A stretch of 47,682 nt of DNA from Bacteroidales bacterium. Lineage in GTDB: Bacteria; Bacteroidota; Bacteroidia; Bacteroidales; UBA932. The stretch covers positions 1 through 47,682 of the forward strand of contig JAFTFV010000061.1 of the NCBI GenBank assembly GCA_017458265.1. Reading direction: 5' to 3'. The notes under the pieces were generated by a model. It was not told the origin of the DNA. It ran no database searches and saw only the letters and a program-made list of their open reading frames with translations. The position numbers and the translations under genes are program-made. Below are positions 8,898 to 18,696 of this stretch, in pieces (within the stretch, counting starts at the first letter, position 1; the number at the start of each line of letters is the position of its first letter).

Positions 8898-10810
8898 TGC
8901 CCAAGAGGAACGAAATAACGGACAAGATTGAAAACCGCGACAGAATCCACGTGGTCATGTTCTTCCTGTCCATACTCTTCCTTCTGGTAGGAGTCCTCAT
9001 CCTGATTCAGATTGTCAGGATACAGACGGGCTACCAGGTGGACGACCGCGTCGTAGACCTCTTCCGCACCACTGTCTCAAAGCATACGGACAATCCTGTG
9101 CGAGGACGCATCCTTGCAACCGACGGCCGCCCCATGGCAATATCGGCCCCTCTTTATGACATCCACATGGACTGCACCGTAAGGAAGCAGGAATTCATCG
9201 ACAAGGGCAACAGCGAAGGCGAGGCAAAGTGGCGCGAAAAGGCCGCAGAGCTGTCCCGCTGCCTCTCCAGGGAATTCAGGGACCGCTCTGCCGATGATTA
9301 CCTCAAGGCAATCCTGAACGGACGTGAAAAGGGATCCCGCTACCTCAAGATAAGGAACAATGTCGAGCTTTCGGTGCTGAACCGCCTCAAGACCTATCCC
9401 CTCTTCAATGAGAATACCAACAAGGGCGGAATGATAGTGGAAAGGCACGACGAACGCATCTACCCTTACGACTCCCTCGCCCGCCGCGTAATCGGCTACG
9501 TCAAAGAAAACAACCGCATCGGCCTTGAGCACAGCTTCGACCACGAACTCCACGGACGCGAAGGCTACGAGTGGCGCCGCGTCACCGACAAGAAGACCTG
9601 GATAAGGGACCTCGACTCGACAAGCGTCACTGTAAAGGACGGCAACGACATCCGCACAACCCTCAACGTGGATTTTCAGGAAATTGCCGACAAGGCCCTG
9701 CGCGCCCAGATCCAGGCCGATGAAGAAGTCCGTGCCGGAATCTGCATCATAATGGAAGCAAAAACGGGAGCAATCAGGGCAATGGTGAATCTCTCCCGCG
9801 GAGACACTCCCCAGACTGTCCTATGGGAAAGGGACAACCTGGTTCTCAGGGAAGTTGGAGAGCAGGGCTCGGTTATGAAGACCGTCACCCTCGTATCCCT
9901 TGTAGAAGACGGCTACGTCAAGACTCTCGAGCAGACACTCCCCACCAACAACGGTTTCGTCCCCGGAGGTTACAACCAGGACGTCCACATCCTCGATTAC
10001 CAGAGAGAAACCGGGCGCAGGGACATTACCGTCATGCACGGGTTCGAGATCTCATCGAACTACGTGTTCACATGGCTGGCAGAGAACTACTACGGCAAAA
10101 AGCCGCAGGAAATGTTCGACCATATCTACTCCTACCGCCTTGGAGAGGCATTTGACTTTGACATACAGGGAATGGGGACTCCCGTCGTAAACCGTCCCGG
10201 GACTGCCGGCTGGTCAAAGACGACACTCGGCACCACCGCCTATGGCTACGGCCTCAGCGTCACTCCCCTTCACATCGCCACATTCTACAACGGCATAGCC
10301 AACAAAGGCACAATGATGAAGCCCTACCTTGTTGAAAGCGTGGAAAAAGACGGCAAGGTCATAAAGCGTTTCCAGCCCAGCGTGCTTAACAGCAGCATCT
10401 GTTCGCCCGCAACTGCGGATACCGTAACCAGAGCACTCAGAGCCGTTGTCAATGAAGGCACGGCTACCAGGCTGAAAAGCGCAAAGCTTCCGGTTGCAGG
10501 AAAGACGGGAACAGCCCGAGTGGTTCTTTCACCGGAGGAAAGAGGCGGCAGCAAGGATGCCTACAGCGATGCTTACGGCAGGAAGAAATTCCAGGGCACA
10601 TTCGTAGGCTTTTTCCCTGCAGACAATCCCAAGTACACGATACTGGTAACGGTTTACTCCTACCCTTCCCACAGGAATTTCTACGGTGGAACCAAACCGG
10701 CAATGGCAGTAAGGGAGATAGTAGATAAGATATATGCGATAGACCCCGAATGGAGGCATCAGATGAGCCCCGTTGCAACGGTCCCCGAAATGAAAGAAAC
10801 AAAGAAATGA
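8897..10810 (+). CDS. ftsI: Septal peptidoglycan transpeptidase (class B PBP)
   Basis: 637 residues. An N-terminal transmembrane helix (about 18-38), a PBP dimerisation domain (about 55-215), and the transpeptidase domain with all three active-site motifs: SVMK with nucleophile Ser325, SSN at 386-388, and KTG at 536-538. It cross-links septal peptidoglycan with FtsW. There is no clear C-terminal PASTA domain, unlike SpoVD types. It starts one base inside ftsL and ends in a 4-bp overlap with murE. Confidence 0.93.
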   Translation: MPKRNEITDKIENRDRIHVVMFFLSILFLLVGVLILIQIVRIQTGYQVDDRVVDLFRTTVSKHTDNPVRGRILATDGRPMAISAPLYDIHMDCTVRKQEFIDKGNSEGEAKWREKAAELSRCLSREFRDRSADDYLKAILNGREKGSRYLKIRNNVELSVLNRLKTYPLFNENTNKGGMIVERHDERIYPYDSLARRVIGYVKENNRIGLEHSFDHELHGREGYEWRRVTDKKTWIRDLDSTSVTVKDGNDIRTTLNVDFQEIADKALRAQIQADEEVRAGICIIMEAKTGAIRAMVNLSRGDTPQTVLWERDNLVLREVGEQGSVMKTVTLVSLVEDGYVKTLEQTLPTNNGFVPGGYNQDVHILDYQRETGRRDITVMHGFEISSNYVFTWLAENYYGKKPQEMFDHIYSYRLGEAFDFDIQGMGTPVVNRPGTAGWSKTTLGTTAYGYGLSVTPLHIATFYNGIANKGTMMKPYLVESVEKDGKVIKRFQPSVLNSSICSPATADTVTRALRAVVNEGTATRLKSAKLPVAGKTGTARVVLSPEERGGSKDAYSDAYGRKKFQGTFVGFFPADNPKYTILVTVYSYPSHRNFYGGTKPAMAVREIVDKIYAIDPEWRHQMSPVATVPEMKETKK

Positions 10811-12234
10811 ACATAAGAGAACATACCATAATCACTGCCGATTCCAGGAAAGTCATTCCCGGAGCGCTCTTTGTAGCCGTAAGGGGCTTTGCCTCTGACG
10901 GACACGATTACATCGCCGATGCTGTCGCCAAAGGGGCTACGGGAGTTATTTGCGAGGAGATTCCACAGAATCTTTGCTCCGCTCAGAATGACAATGACGG
11001 CAAGGTGGAATTCGAGGTGGTGGAGAATTCAAGGCTGGCATTGGCACTGGCGGCCGATGAGTTCTACGGTCATCCTTCAAGGAAACTGAATCTTGTCGGG
11101 ATAACCGGAACCAACGGCAAGACAACCACCGTCACGCTTCTCTACAACATGTTCATGGGAATGGGGCTCAAATGCGGACTTCTCTCCACTATTGCAAACT
11201 ACGTGGGAGAAACCAGGCTGGAGACCGAAAACACCACTGCAGACCCTGTCACCATCAATTCCCTCCTTGCCCGCATGGTGGAAGAAGGATGCCGGTACTG
11301 CTTCATGGAAGTGAGTTCCATCGGGGTTGAGCAGGACAGGGTGAGCGGCCTTCAGTTCAGGATAGGCATCTTTTCCAACCTCACTCACGACCACCTTGAC
11401 TATCACAAGACATTTGCAGAGTATCTCCGCTGCAAGAAACTGTTCTTCGACCGTCTTCCCGGGAGCGCAACCGCACTCATAAACACAGACGACAAGAACG
11501 GCCCCGTGATGGTCCAGAATACCAGGGCCAAGGTCGTAACCTACTCCGTAAAGGGTCTTGCCGACCACAGCGCCAGAATACTCGAACAAAGTTTCGAGGG
11601 TATGCTCCTCAAGATTGACGGAACAGACACATGGTGCCGCCTCATCGGAGAACACAACGCATACAACCTCCTTGCGATCTACAGTACGGCAGTGTGTCTG
11701 GGACTTCCCAAGGAAGACGTGCTCATCGCACTGTCCGCCCTTGGTTCCGCTCCCGGAAGACTCGAGAACATCCCGGGACCTAAGGGAATCACCGTAGTCA
11801 TAGACTATGCACATACGCCCGATGCAATGGAGAACGTCCTGAAGACACTGAGGGCAATCGCTCCCGAACGCCAGCTCATCTGCCTGTTCGGCTGCGGAGG
11901 TGACCGTGACCGGACAAAACGCCCCGAGATGGCCGCCGTGGCAGAGAAAATGGCCGACCGCGTTGTCGTGACATCAGACAACCCGCGCACAGAAGACCCT
12001 CAGGCCATCATCGACGAGATACTCACCGGGCTCACTCCGGCTGCAATGGCGAAGACTCTTGTTGTGAGCGACCGTCGCGAAGCCATCCGCACGGCAATAC
12101 TCACCGCGCCCGAAAACGCAACCGTGCTGCTGGCCGGAAAGGGCCACGAGACCTACCAGATCATCGGCAGGGAGAAAAGACATTTTGACGAAAAAGAAAT
12201 AGTAGCTGAAACCTTTAAACTCATTCTGAAATGA
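10807..12234 (+). CDS. murE: UDP-MurNAc-L-Ala-D-Glu:meso-diaminopimelate ligase
   Basis: 475 residues from the ATG at 10807, which overlaps the ftsI stop (ATGA); an in-frame ATG at 10750 lies inside ftsI and is unlikely. Mur ligase features: P-loop GITGTNGKTTT, central HxxxxxDHLDYH, and the C-terminal motif SDNPRTEDP. DNPR is the signature for meso-diaminopimelate, so a DAP-type peptidoglycan is predicted. It adds the third residue of the stem peptide in the cytoplasm. Confidence 0.95.
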   Translation: MNIREHTIITADSRKVIPGALFVAVRGFASDGHDYIADAVAKGATGVICEEIPQNLCSAQNDNDGKVEFEVVENSRLALALAADEFYGHPSRKLNLVGITGTNGKTTTVTLLYNMFMGMGLKCGLLSTIANYVGETRLETENTTADPVTINSLLARMVEEGCRYCFMEVSSIGVEQDRVSGLQFRIGIFSNLTHDHLDYHKTFAEYLRCKKLFFDRLPGSATALINTDDKNGPVMVQNTRAKVVTYSVKGLADHSARILEQSFEGMLLKIDGTDTWCRLIGEHNAYNLLAIYSTAVCLGLPKEDVLIALSALGSAPGRLENIPGPKGITVVIDYAHTPDAMENVLKTLRAIAPERQLICLFGCGGDRDRTKRPEMAAVAEKMADRVVVTSDNPRTEDPQAIIDEILTGLTPAAMAKTLVVSDRREAIRTAILTAPENATVLLAGKGHETYQIIGREKRHFDEKEIVAETFKLILK

Positions 12235-13523
12235 TTTACCATCTGTTTCAATATCTTGAGAAACTCGGAGTGGATTTCCCGGGCATCGGCCTGATGCATT
12301 ACCTGTCATTCAGGGCAATGCTGGCAGCCGTTACCGCCGTGCTCACCTCCCTCATCGCAGGAAAGCGCATTATCCGCTGGCTCCAGAAAAAGCAGATCGG
12401 AGAAACCGTACGAGACCTCGGCCTCGAAGGACAGGTTCAGAAGAAAGGCACCCCCACAATGGGAGGAATCATAATCATCCTCTCCATCATCACCGGTGTC
12501 ATCCTCTTCTGCGACCTTACCAATATTTATATCATCCTCCTTATCGTGAGCACCCTCTGGTGCGGTGCACTTGGATTTGCCGATGATTACATCAAAGTAT
12601 TCCGCCACAACAAGGAAGGAATGTCAGAAAAGGGAAAACTGCTTGGACAGGTAGTCCTTGGCTTCATCGTAGGACTTGCAGTCTGGATGAGCCCGGACAT
12701 CGTCGTACGTGAAAAGGTGCACGTGGAAGAGAGCATTGAGCGCACCCTGGAAACGGAAACCACAGTAACAAGCGGGAAATATGTAGACGAGGATGTGGTC
12801 AAGAGCACCAAGACCACGATTCCCTTCGTGAAAAATCACGAATTCGACTACCGCTGGCTCTCGCCCGTAAAGGGGGCCTGGGGCTGGTATGCAAAATGGG
12901 CCATTTACGTGCTCATGATAATCATCGTAATCACCGCCTGCTCCAACGGTACCAACCTCACCGACGGACTTGACGGTCTTGCGGCCGGAACTTCAGCAGT
13001 AGTTGGAGTTGTGCTAGGCATCCTGGCTTGGCTGGGGGGCAACCTGATCGACTCCAACTACTTGAATATAATGTACATTCCCGGGTCGGGAGAGATAGCC
13101 ATATTCATGAGTGCCTTCGTTGGCGCACTCATCGGCTTCCTCTGGTACAATTCATTCCCTGCACAGGTATTCATGGGTGACACCGGCAGCCTTACGATAG
13201 GCGGCATCATCGGCGTGAGTGCAGTTCTCATGAGAAAGGAACTCCTCATCCCCCTCCTGTGCGGTATCTTCTTCGTCGAAAGCTTGTCCGTACTTCTTCA
13301 GAGGCTTTATTTCAAGACCACAAAGAAGCGTTACGGCAAGGGCAGAAGAATCTGGAGCATGGCTCCGCTCCATCATCATTTCCAGGACAAACCCGCTCCG
13401 GAAGGAAGCGTCATCTTCCCCAAGCCCGTCCCCGCCCTTCATGAGGCAAAGATTACCGTAAGGTTCTGGATTGTGGGAATCATCCTGGCGGTCAGTACGT
13501 TAGCTTTATTGAAACTTAGGTAG
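12231..13523 (+). CDS. mraY: Phospho-MurNAc-pentapeptide transferase
   Basis: 430 residues, about 70 longer than E. coli MraY; the extra length is mainly a charged insert at about 160-215, common in Bacteroidota. Multiple membrane helices, with the conserved TPTMGG, ADDYIK, NLTDGLDGLA and APLHHHF motifs that bind magnesium and substrate. It transfers phospho-MurNAc-pentapeptide to undecaprenyl phosphate to make lipid I. It overlaps murE by 4 bp and precedes murD by 3 bp. Confidence 0.95.
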   Translation: MIYHLFQYLEKLGVDFPGIGLMHYLSFRAMLAAVTAVLTSLIAGKRIIRWLQKKQIGETVRDLGLEGQVQKKGTPTMGGIIIILSIITGVILFCDLTNIYIILLIVSTLWCGALGFADDYIKVFRHNKEGMSEKGKLLGQVVLGFIVGLAVWMSPDIVVREKVHVEESIERTLETETTVTSGKYVDEDVVKSTKTTIPFVKNHEFDYRWLSPVKGAWGWYAKWAIYVLMIIIVITACSNGTNLTDGLDGLAAGTSAVVGVVLGILAWLGGNLIDSNYLNIMYIPGSGEIAIFMSAFVGALIGFLWYNSFPAQVFMGDTGSLTIGGIIGVSAVLMRKELLIPLLCGIFFVESLSVLLQRLYFKTTKKRYGKGRRIWSMAPLHHHFQDKPAPEGSVIFPKPVPALHEAKITVRFWIVGIILAVSTLALLKLR

Positions 13524-13526
13524 AAT

Positions 13527-14861
13527 ATGTCAAGAGTAGTAGTTTTGGGTGGCGCAGAAAGTGGTGTCGGCGCCGCAGTACTTGCAAAGGTAAAAGGTTA
13601 TGATGTGTTCCTTTCCGACAAGGGGCAGATCAAGGAGAATTATGCCGATATGCTCCGCAAATGGGACATTCCCTTCGAGCAGGGACAGCACAGCGAGGAC
13701 CTCATCCTCAATGCCGACGAGGTGGTCAAGTCTCCCGGCATTCCGGGAACCGTTCCCATGGTGCAGAAAATCCGCGAAAAAGGCATCAGGGTTGTATCCG
13801 AGATTGAATTTGCAAGCCGCTTCGACTCTGCAAAGAAGATCTGCATCACAGGTTCCAACGGCAAGACAACTACAACTTCGCTGATCTATCACCTCATGCA
13901 GAACGCCGGGCTCAACGTGGGTCTTGGCGGAAACATCGGCAAGTCCTATGCATACCAGGTAGCTACAGAGCACTTTGACTACTATGTCCTGGAAATCTCC
14001 AGTTTCCAGCTGGACGACATTTACGACTTCCGTCCGGACATCGCCATCATCACCAACATCACCCCGGACCATCTTGACCGCTACGACCACAACATCGAAA
14101 ACTATGTGGCCGCAAAGTTCAACATCACCAGGAACCTCGGTCCTGACGACTGCTTCATCTTCGACTCGGACGATGCCATCACCATCGGCCATCTGGACAA
14201 GATAGTCCTCCGCTGCAAGATGCTTCCCTTCTCCCAGGAGAAGGAGCTTGAGCAGGGAGCATTCCTCAGGGGTGAAAAGATTCACATCCGCTACGAAAAG
14301 GAAGAGACGGACCTCTTCCTCCAGGAACTCGCACTTGGCGGCAAGCACAATATCTACAACTCCATGGCCGCCGCTCTTGCCGCAAAGGCGGCAGGCATCG
14401 AAAACGAAGTCATACGCAAGTCCCTGGCCACTTTCAAGCCCATCGAGCACCGCCTGGAGCCCGTCCTGAGCATCAAGGATGTCCTTTACATCAATGACTC
14501 CAAGGCTACCAACATCGACTCTGCATGGTATGCCCTCGAGTGCCAGAAGCGTCCCGTGGTATGGATACTGGGCGGCACAGACAAGGGCAACGACTACTCC
14601 ATCCTCGAAGGCCTTGTCCGTGAGAAAGTGAAAGGCATCGTATGCCTTGGCGTAGACAACGCGAAGATTCACGCTGCATTCGGCAAGATTGTCCCCAACA
14701 TGGTGGATGCCCTCTCTGCCGATGAAGCAGTGAAGAAGGCCGCAGCGATGGCAGAAGCAGGAGACGTCGTACTGCTCAGCCCCTGCTGCGCAAGCTTTGA
14801 CCTTTTCAAGAATTACGAGGACCGCGGCGACCAGTTCAAAGCCGCCGTCCGCAAACTGTAA
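13527..14861 (+). CDS. murD: UDP-MurNAc-L-alanine:D-glutamate ligase
   Basis: 444 residues in three domains: an N-terminal Rossmann-like UDP-binding domain (VVVLGGAESGVGAA), a central ATPase with P-loop ITGSNGKTTTT and TPDHLDRY, and a C-terminal domain containing NDSKATN. The last motif and the length identify MurD. It adds D-Glu to UDP-MurNAc-L-Ala. It sits 3 bp after mraY and 6 bp before ftsW. Confidence 0.95.
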   Translation: MSRVVVLGGAESGVGAAVLAKVKGYDVFLSDKGQIKENYADMLRKWDIPFEQGQHSEDLILNADEVVKSPGIPGTVPMVQKIREKGIRVVSEIEFASRFDSAKKICITGSNGKTTTTSLIYHLMQNAGLNVGLGGNIGKSYAYQVATEHFDYYVLEISSFQLDDIYDFRPDIAIITNITPDHLDRYDHNIENYVAAKFNITRNLGPDDCFIFDSDDAITIGHLDKIVLRCKMLPFSQEKELEQGAFLRGEKIHIRYEKEETDLFLQELALGGKHNIYNSMAAALAAKAAGIENEVIRKSLATFKPIEHRLEPVLSIKDVLYINDSKATNIDSAWYALECQKRPVVWILGGTDKGNDYSILEGLVREKVKGIVCLGVDNAKIHAAFGKIVPNMVDALSADEAVKKAAAMAEAGDVVLLSPCCASFDLFKNYEDRGDQFKAAVRKL

Positions 14862-14867
14862 TACAAA

Positions 14868-16220
14868 ATGGCAGAAGAAGAAAAGAACATACCGGTCAAA
14901 ATTACGGACTTTCTGGACCGCTTCACTGGCGACAAGGTGATTTTCCTTATCGCCCTGTTCCTCATGCTCATATCCGTAATTTCCGTCTTTTCTTCAACCC
15001 CGCGTCTTGCAAACGACCTGGGAAGCGACCGTACCACCATCATGCTGGACCAGCTGAAACTGGTTGCAGTGGGATTCATCCTCATTTTCGTGCTTTACGG
15101 GTTTGGAAGGGTAGACTGGTACAAGAGCCTTTCAAAGTATGGATTCGCAGTGAGTTTCTTCTTCCTGGCGATACTTGTGCTGAACCTGAATCTGGGAATA
15201 CTCAAGGCAGGAGAAATCAACGGCGCAAGACGAATCCTGGTTGTTGCGGGAAAACAGATCCATATATACGAGTTCGTGAAACTGTTCATGGTAATGTACC
15301 TTGGATGGGCACTGGACGCATATAAGAACCACGAATTCAAAATCGGCCCCTCGCTGGCGCAGAAGTTCGAAAAGCTGGCATTCCTGGAAAAGGACATCTG
15401 GCAGAAGATACTGTATATTTACCTGCCGGTTGGCGTAATCACGCTGATGGTCATGATGGGTTCCAACTCATCGGCACTGTTCATCGGAGGCATCATGATA
15501 CTGATGATTCTGGTTGGAGGCCTGGACTTCAAGGATATCGCCGTGGTGGGAGGCGTGATGATAGTTGCTGTGGCGCTGATGTTCGGTGCATATAAGGCCG
15601 GAGTTCTGAAGAACAGCCGCATCGGCACCGCAATTTCCCGAATCACTGCCGACGATGACGAAACCATGCAGCAGCTTCTGGAAGCAAAGCGCGGGACCAA
15701 GGAATGGGAACAGGCGCGCGGAAAGCTGGACCAGCCCGTCGGAGCGCTTCTTGCCATAAAGGAAGGCGGAGTCTTTGGGAAGGGCATCGGCAACAGTACG
15801 CAGAAGTACCAGGTGCCGGTCATCTTCGGAGACTACATGTTCAGCTTTATCATTGAAGAAACCGGGCTCTGGGGTGCCCTGATACTGATATTGCTATACT
15901 ACAGCCTCCTTGCGAGGGGAACATTCGTGGCAAAGCTGTGCAACAATTACTATGACAAGATGATAGTCACAGGACTCATCATCCTTGTCACAGGACAGGC
16001 CTTCATGCACATGGCCGTGAACGTGCACCTTCCACTGGTGCCACAGACAGGACAGACCCTGCCGCTCGTGAGCCACGGAACAAACTCATTCCTGGTATTC
16101 GCACTCGTATTCGGAATCCTGCTTTCTATTTCAAAGGATGCACACGAAAGCATAACCCGCATGGAAGAGGAGGCCGAACCGATACTTGAACACGACTGGA
16201 CTCAAGATTCGACTATATGA
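14868..16220 (+). CDS. ftsW: Septal peptidoglycan polymerase FtsW (SEDS family)
   Basis: 450 residues, about ten predicted membrane helices. SEDS features include a GARR segment (INGARRILV), a YEFVKLFMVMYL helix, and the C-terminal signature TGQTLPLVSHGTNS. The large loop between helices 7 and 8 (about 240-300) carries the region equivalent to the catalytic Asp of SEDS polymerases. It polymerises lipid II at the septum with FtsI. The position between murD and murG favours FtsW over RodA. Confidence 0.93.
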   Translation: MAEEEKNIPVKITDFLDRFTGDKVIFLIALFLMLISVISVFSSTPRLANDLGSDRTTIMLDQLKLVAVGFILIFVLYGFGRVDWYKSLSKYGFAVSFFFLAILVLNLNLGILKAGEINGARRILVVAGKQIHIYEFVKLFMVMYLGWALDAYKNHEFKIGPSLAQKFEKLAFLEKDIWQKILYIYLPVGVITLMVMMGSNSSALFIGGIMILMILVGGLDFKDIAVVGGVMIVAVALMFGAYKAGVLKNSRIGTAISRITADDDETMQQLLEAKRGTKEWEQARGKLDQPVGALLAIKEGGVFGKGIGNSTQKYQVPVIFGDYMFSFIIEETGLWGALILILLYYSLLARGTFVAKLCNNYYDKMIVTGLIILVTGQAFMHMAVNVHLPLVPQTGQTLPLVSHGTNSFLVFALVFGILLSISKDAHESITRMEEEAEPILEHDWTQDSTI

Positions 16221-17350
16221 GAAAGTACAAAGCCATAAGAGCCATAATAAGTGGCGGAGGCACCGGGGGGCACATCTTCCCGGCCGTATCCATTGCGCAT
16301 AAACTCAAGGAGCTCAACCCCGACACTGAGATTCTATTCGTCGGGGCCAGCGGCAAGATGGAGATGGAGAAAGTTCCTGCCGAGGGCTTCGAAATAGTTG
16401 GCCTGCCCATTGTGGGAATGCAGAGAAGGCTCACCCTGAAAAACATCTTGAACGACATTCAGGTGCCGTTCAGGGTGCTTGACAGCGTACGAAGGGCCCG
16501 AAGCATCGTGAGGCAGTTCAAGCCGGATATCGCCATCGGCGTGGGCGGCTATGCCAGCGCTCCCCTCCTCTGGGCGGCGAGCGGTATGAAGATTCCCTGC
16601 CTCATCCAGGAGCAGAACGGTTTTGCAGGAGTCACCAACAAAATTCTCGCAAAGAGAGTCCAGAGCATCTGCGTGGCATATGAAGGCATGGAAAAGTTCT
16701 TCCCTGCCGACAGGATTGTCCTTTCCGGCAACCCCATAAGGCCGGCAGTGAGCATACCTGCAACAGCAAAGATGAAGGAAGAGGCTATAGAGTTCTACGG
16801 ACTGGACGCCTCCAAGAAGCATATTTTCATCGTTGGCGGCAGCCTTGGCAGTGGCACGCTCAACCGCTCCATGAAAAGATGGATTGAGGCAGGCTGCCCG
16901 GGCGGAGATGACGTGGAAATCATCTGGCAGTGCGGCAAATACTACAAAGCCGGTACCGATGAGTTCATGGTCTCACACCCTGAGGTAAAGGGTGTCCGTC
17001 ATTACGACTTCATCGGCAGGATGGACCTTGCCTATGCTGCTGCCGACGTGGTCATTTCCCGCAGCGGTGCCAGCACGGTCTCCGAAATATGCGCCATGGG
17101 CAAAGCCTGCGTCTTCGTTCCTTCCCCCAATGTTGCCGAAGACCACCAGACCCACAACGCAATGGCCCTTGTCCGCAAGGACGCCGCCCTCATTGTCAAG
17201 GATGCCGATGCCCCCGAACTCCTCATGTCCACTGCGCTTGAACTTGTGCATTCCCCTGAAAGGATTGCCGTCCTTGAGAAGAATTCCCTGTCGATGGCCC
17301 TCCGCGACGCCGCCCAGACCATCTGTGACGAAATATACAAACTGGTATGA
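16217..17350 (+). CDS. murG: UDP-GlcNAc:lipid I N-acetylglucosaminyltransferase
   Basis: 377 residues with GT-B fold markers: the N-terminal glycine loop SGGGTGGHIFPA, GVGGYAS and QEQNGFAG, and in the C-terminal domain VGGSLGSGTLN and the UDP-GlcNAc site SRSGASTVSEI. It makes lipid II on the inner face of the membrane. Both ends overlap neighbours by 4 bp (ftsW and murC), so translation is probably coupled. Confidence 0.95.
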   Translation: MRKYKAIRAIISGGGTGGHIFPAVSIAHKLKELNPDTEILFVGASGKMEMEKVPAEGFEIVGLPIVGMQRRLTLKNILNDIQVPFRVLDSVRRARSIVRQFKPDIAIGVGGYASAPLLWAASGMKIPCLIQEQNGFAGVTNKILAKRVQSICVAYEGMEKFFPADRIVLSGNPIRPAVSIPATAKMKEEAIEFYGLDASKKHIFIVGGSLGSGTLNRSMKRWIEAGCPGGDDVEIIWQCGKYYKAGTDEFMVSHPEVKGVRHYDFIGRMDLAYAAADVVISRSGASTVSEICAMGKACVFVPSPNVAEDHQTHNAMALVRKDAALIVKDADAPELLMSTALELVHSPERIAVLEKNSLSMALRDAAQTICDEIYKLV

Positions 17351-18696
17351 AAAACGTTTATTTCATAGGCATAGGCGGCATCGGAATGTCTGCTCTTGCA
17401 AGATACTACAAATTCAAGGGATTTGAAGTGGCCGGCTATGACAGGACTCCGTCCGACCTTACAAAGCAGCTGGAGGGCGAAGGCATAAGCGTACACTACG
17501 AAGACCGCCCGGACCTTATCCCTGCAGACAAGGACAACACCCTGGTAGTTTACACCCCTGCCGTTCCTTCAGACCTTGGAGAAATGAGAAAGGTAACGGA
17601 GGAGGGCTATGCAGTCCTCAAACGCTCCCGCACGCTTGGTGAAATCACCCGCGGACAGCGCTGTATCGCCGTTTCCGGAACTCATGGGAAAACGACCACG
17701 TCTACCCTCATCGCACATATCCTTACAGAAAGCGGCGAGGGCTGTTCCGCCTTCCTTGGCGGCATCTCCCGCAACTACGGCACCAACCTCCTGATGTCCA
17801 AAACAGAGACCGTAGTTGCCGAGGCCGATGAATTCGACCGTTCCTTCCTGCAGCTCTTCCCGGAGATTGCAATCGTGACTGCCGTGGATGCCGACCATCT
17901 TGACATCTACGGAGACTACGCCCACGTGGTTGAAGCCTTCAAAGCCTTCGTATCCCAGGTGAGCGGCACCGTCATCGCCAAAAAAGGCACCCCCATCGTT
18001 GCCGTTGACACCAAAGCGAATCTTCTGACCTATCACTATACAGACACCGGGGCCGATTTCTGCGCCCTGAACCCCAAGGCCGACGGACTTGGCCTCTTCC
18101 ACTATGACCTCAAGTGGCCAGGCGGAATCATCAAGGACATAAAGGTGGGTGCTCCCGGATGGGTGAATGCAGAGAACAGCGTTGCCGCTGCTGCCGCCTG
18201 TCTGGTATACGGAATGGAGCCCGAGGCCGTAAAGGCCGCTATCGGCACATTTGAAGGAGTGAAGCGCCGCCTGGAGCTCCATGTAAACTCCCCTTCCCTG
18301 TCCTATATCGACGACTACGCCCATCATCCCAAGGAGCTGAAAAGCGCCATTTCCTCCATTAGGGACATCTTCCCCGGAAGAAAGCTCACCGGCATATTCC
18401 AGCCCCACCTTTACACCCGTACAAGGGACTTTGCCGATGAATTCGCAGAGGCTCTGTCAGGTTTGGACAAACTCATCCTTCTGGACATTTATCCTGCAAG
18501 GGAAGAACCCATTCCCGGAGTCACTTCCGAGATTATATTCAAGAATGTCACCGCACCTGAAAAGGTCCTCATAAAGAAGGAAGAATTGATGGACTACCTC
18601 TCTGAGGAGCCACTTGACGTTCTTGCGACCTTTGGTGCCGGAAATGTAGACCGGTTCGTCGAACCCATAACAAAAATGCTCAAGGAACGCCTGTGA
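17347..18696 (+). CDS. murC: UDP-N-acetylmuramate:L-alanine ligase
   Basis: 449 residues. N-terminal FIGIGGIGMSALA dinucleotide-like fold, P-loop VSGTHGKTTTS, EADEFDRSFL, and a C-terminal DDYAHHPKE motif that is characteristic of MurC. It attaches L-Ala to UDP-MurNAc, the first cytoplasmic step of stem peptide synthesis. It overlaps murG (ATGA) and ftsQ (GTGA). No ddl gene lies between murC and ftsQ, unlike in many Proteobacteria. Confidence 0.95.
   Translation: MKNVYFIGIGGIGMSALARYYKFKGFEVAGYDRTPSDLTKQLEGEGISVHYEDRPDLIPADKDNTLVVYTPAVPSDLGEMRKVTEEGYAVLKRSRTLGEITRGQRCIAVSGTHGKTTTSTLIAHILTESGEGCSAFLGGISRNYGTNLLMSKTETVVAEADEFDRSFLQLFPEIAIVTAVDADHLDIYGDYAHVVEAFKAFVSQVSGTVIAKKGTPIVAVDTKANLLTYHYTDTGADFCALNPKADGLGLFHYDLKWPGGIIKDIKVGAPGWVNAENSVAAAAACLVYGMEPEAVKAAIGTFEGVKRRLELHVNSPSLSYIDDYAHHPKELKSAISSIRDIFPGRKLTGIFQPHLYTRTRDFADEFAEALSGLDKLILLDIYPAREEPIPGVTSEIIFKNVTAPEKVLIKKEELMDYLSEEPLDVLATFGAGNVDRFVEPITKMLKERL

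Noticed and set aside
13530-14672. A 380-codon open frame on the minus strand within murD
   Set aside because: It is the antisense shadow of murD; its translation has no recognisable domain and the plus strand carries all MurD motifs.
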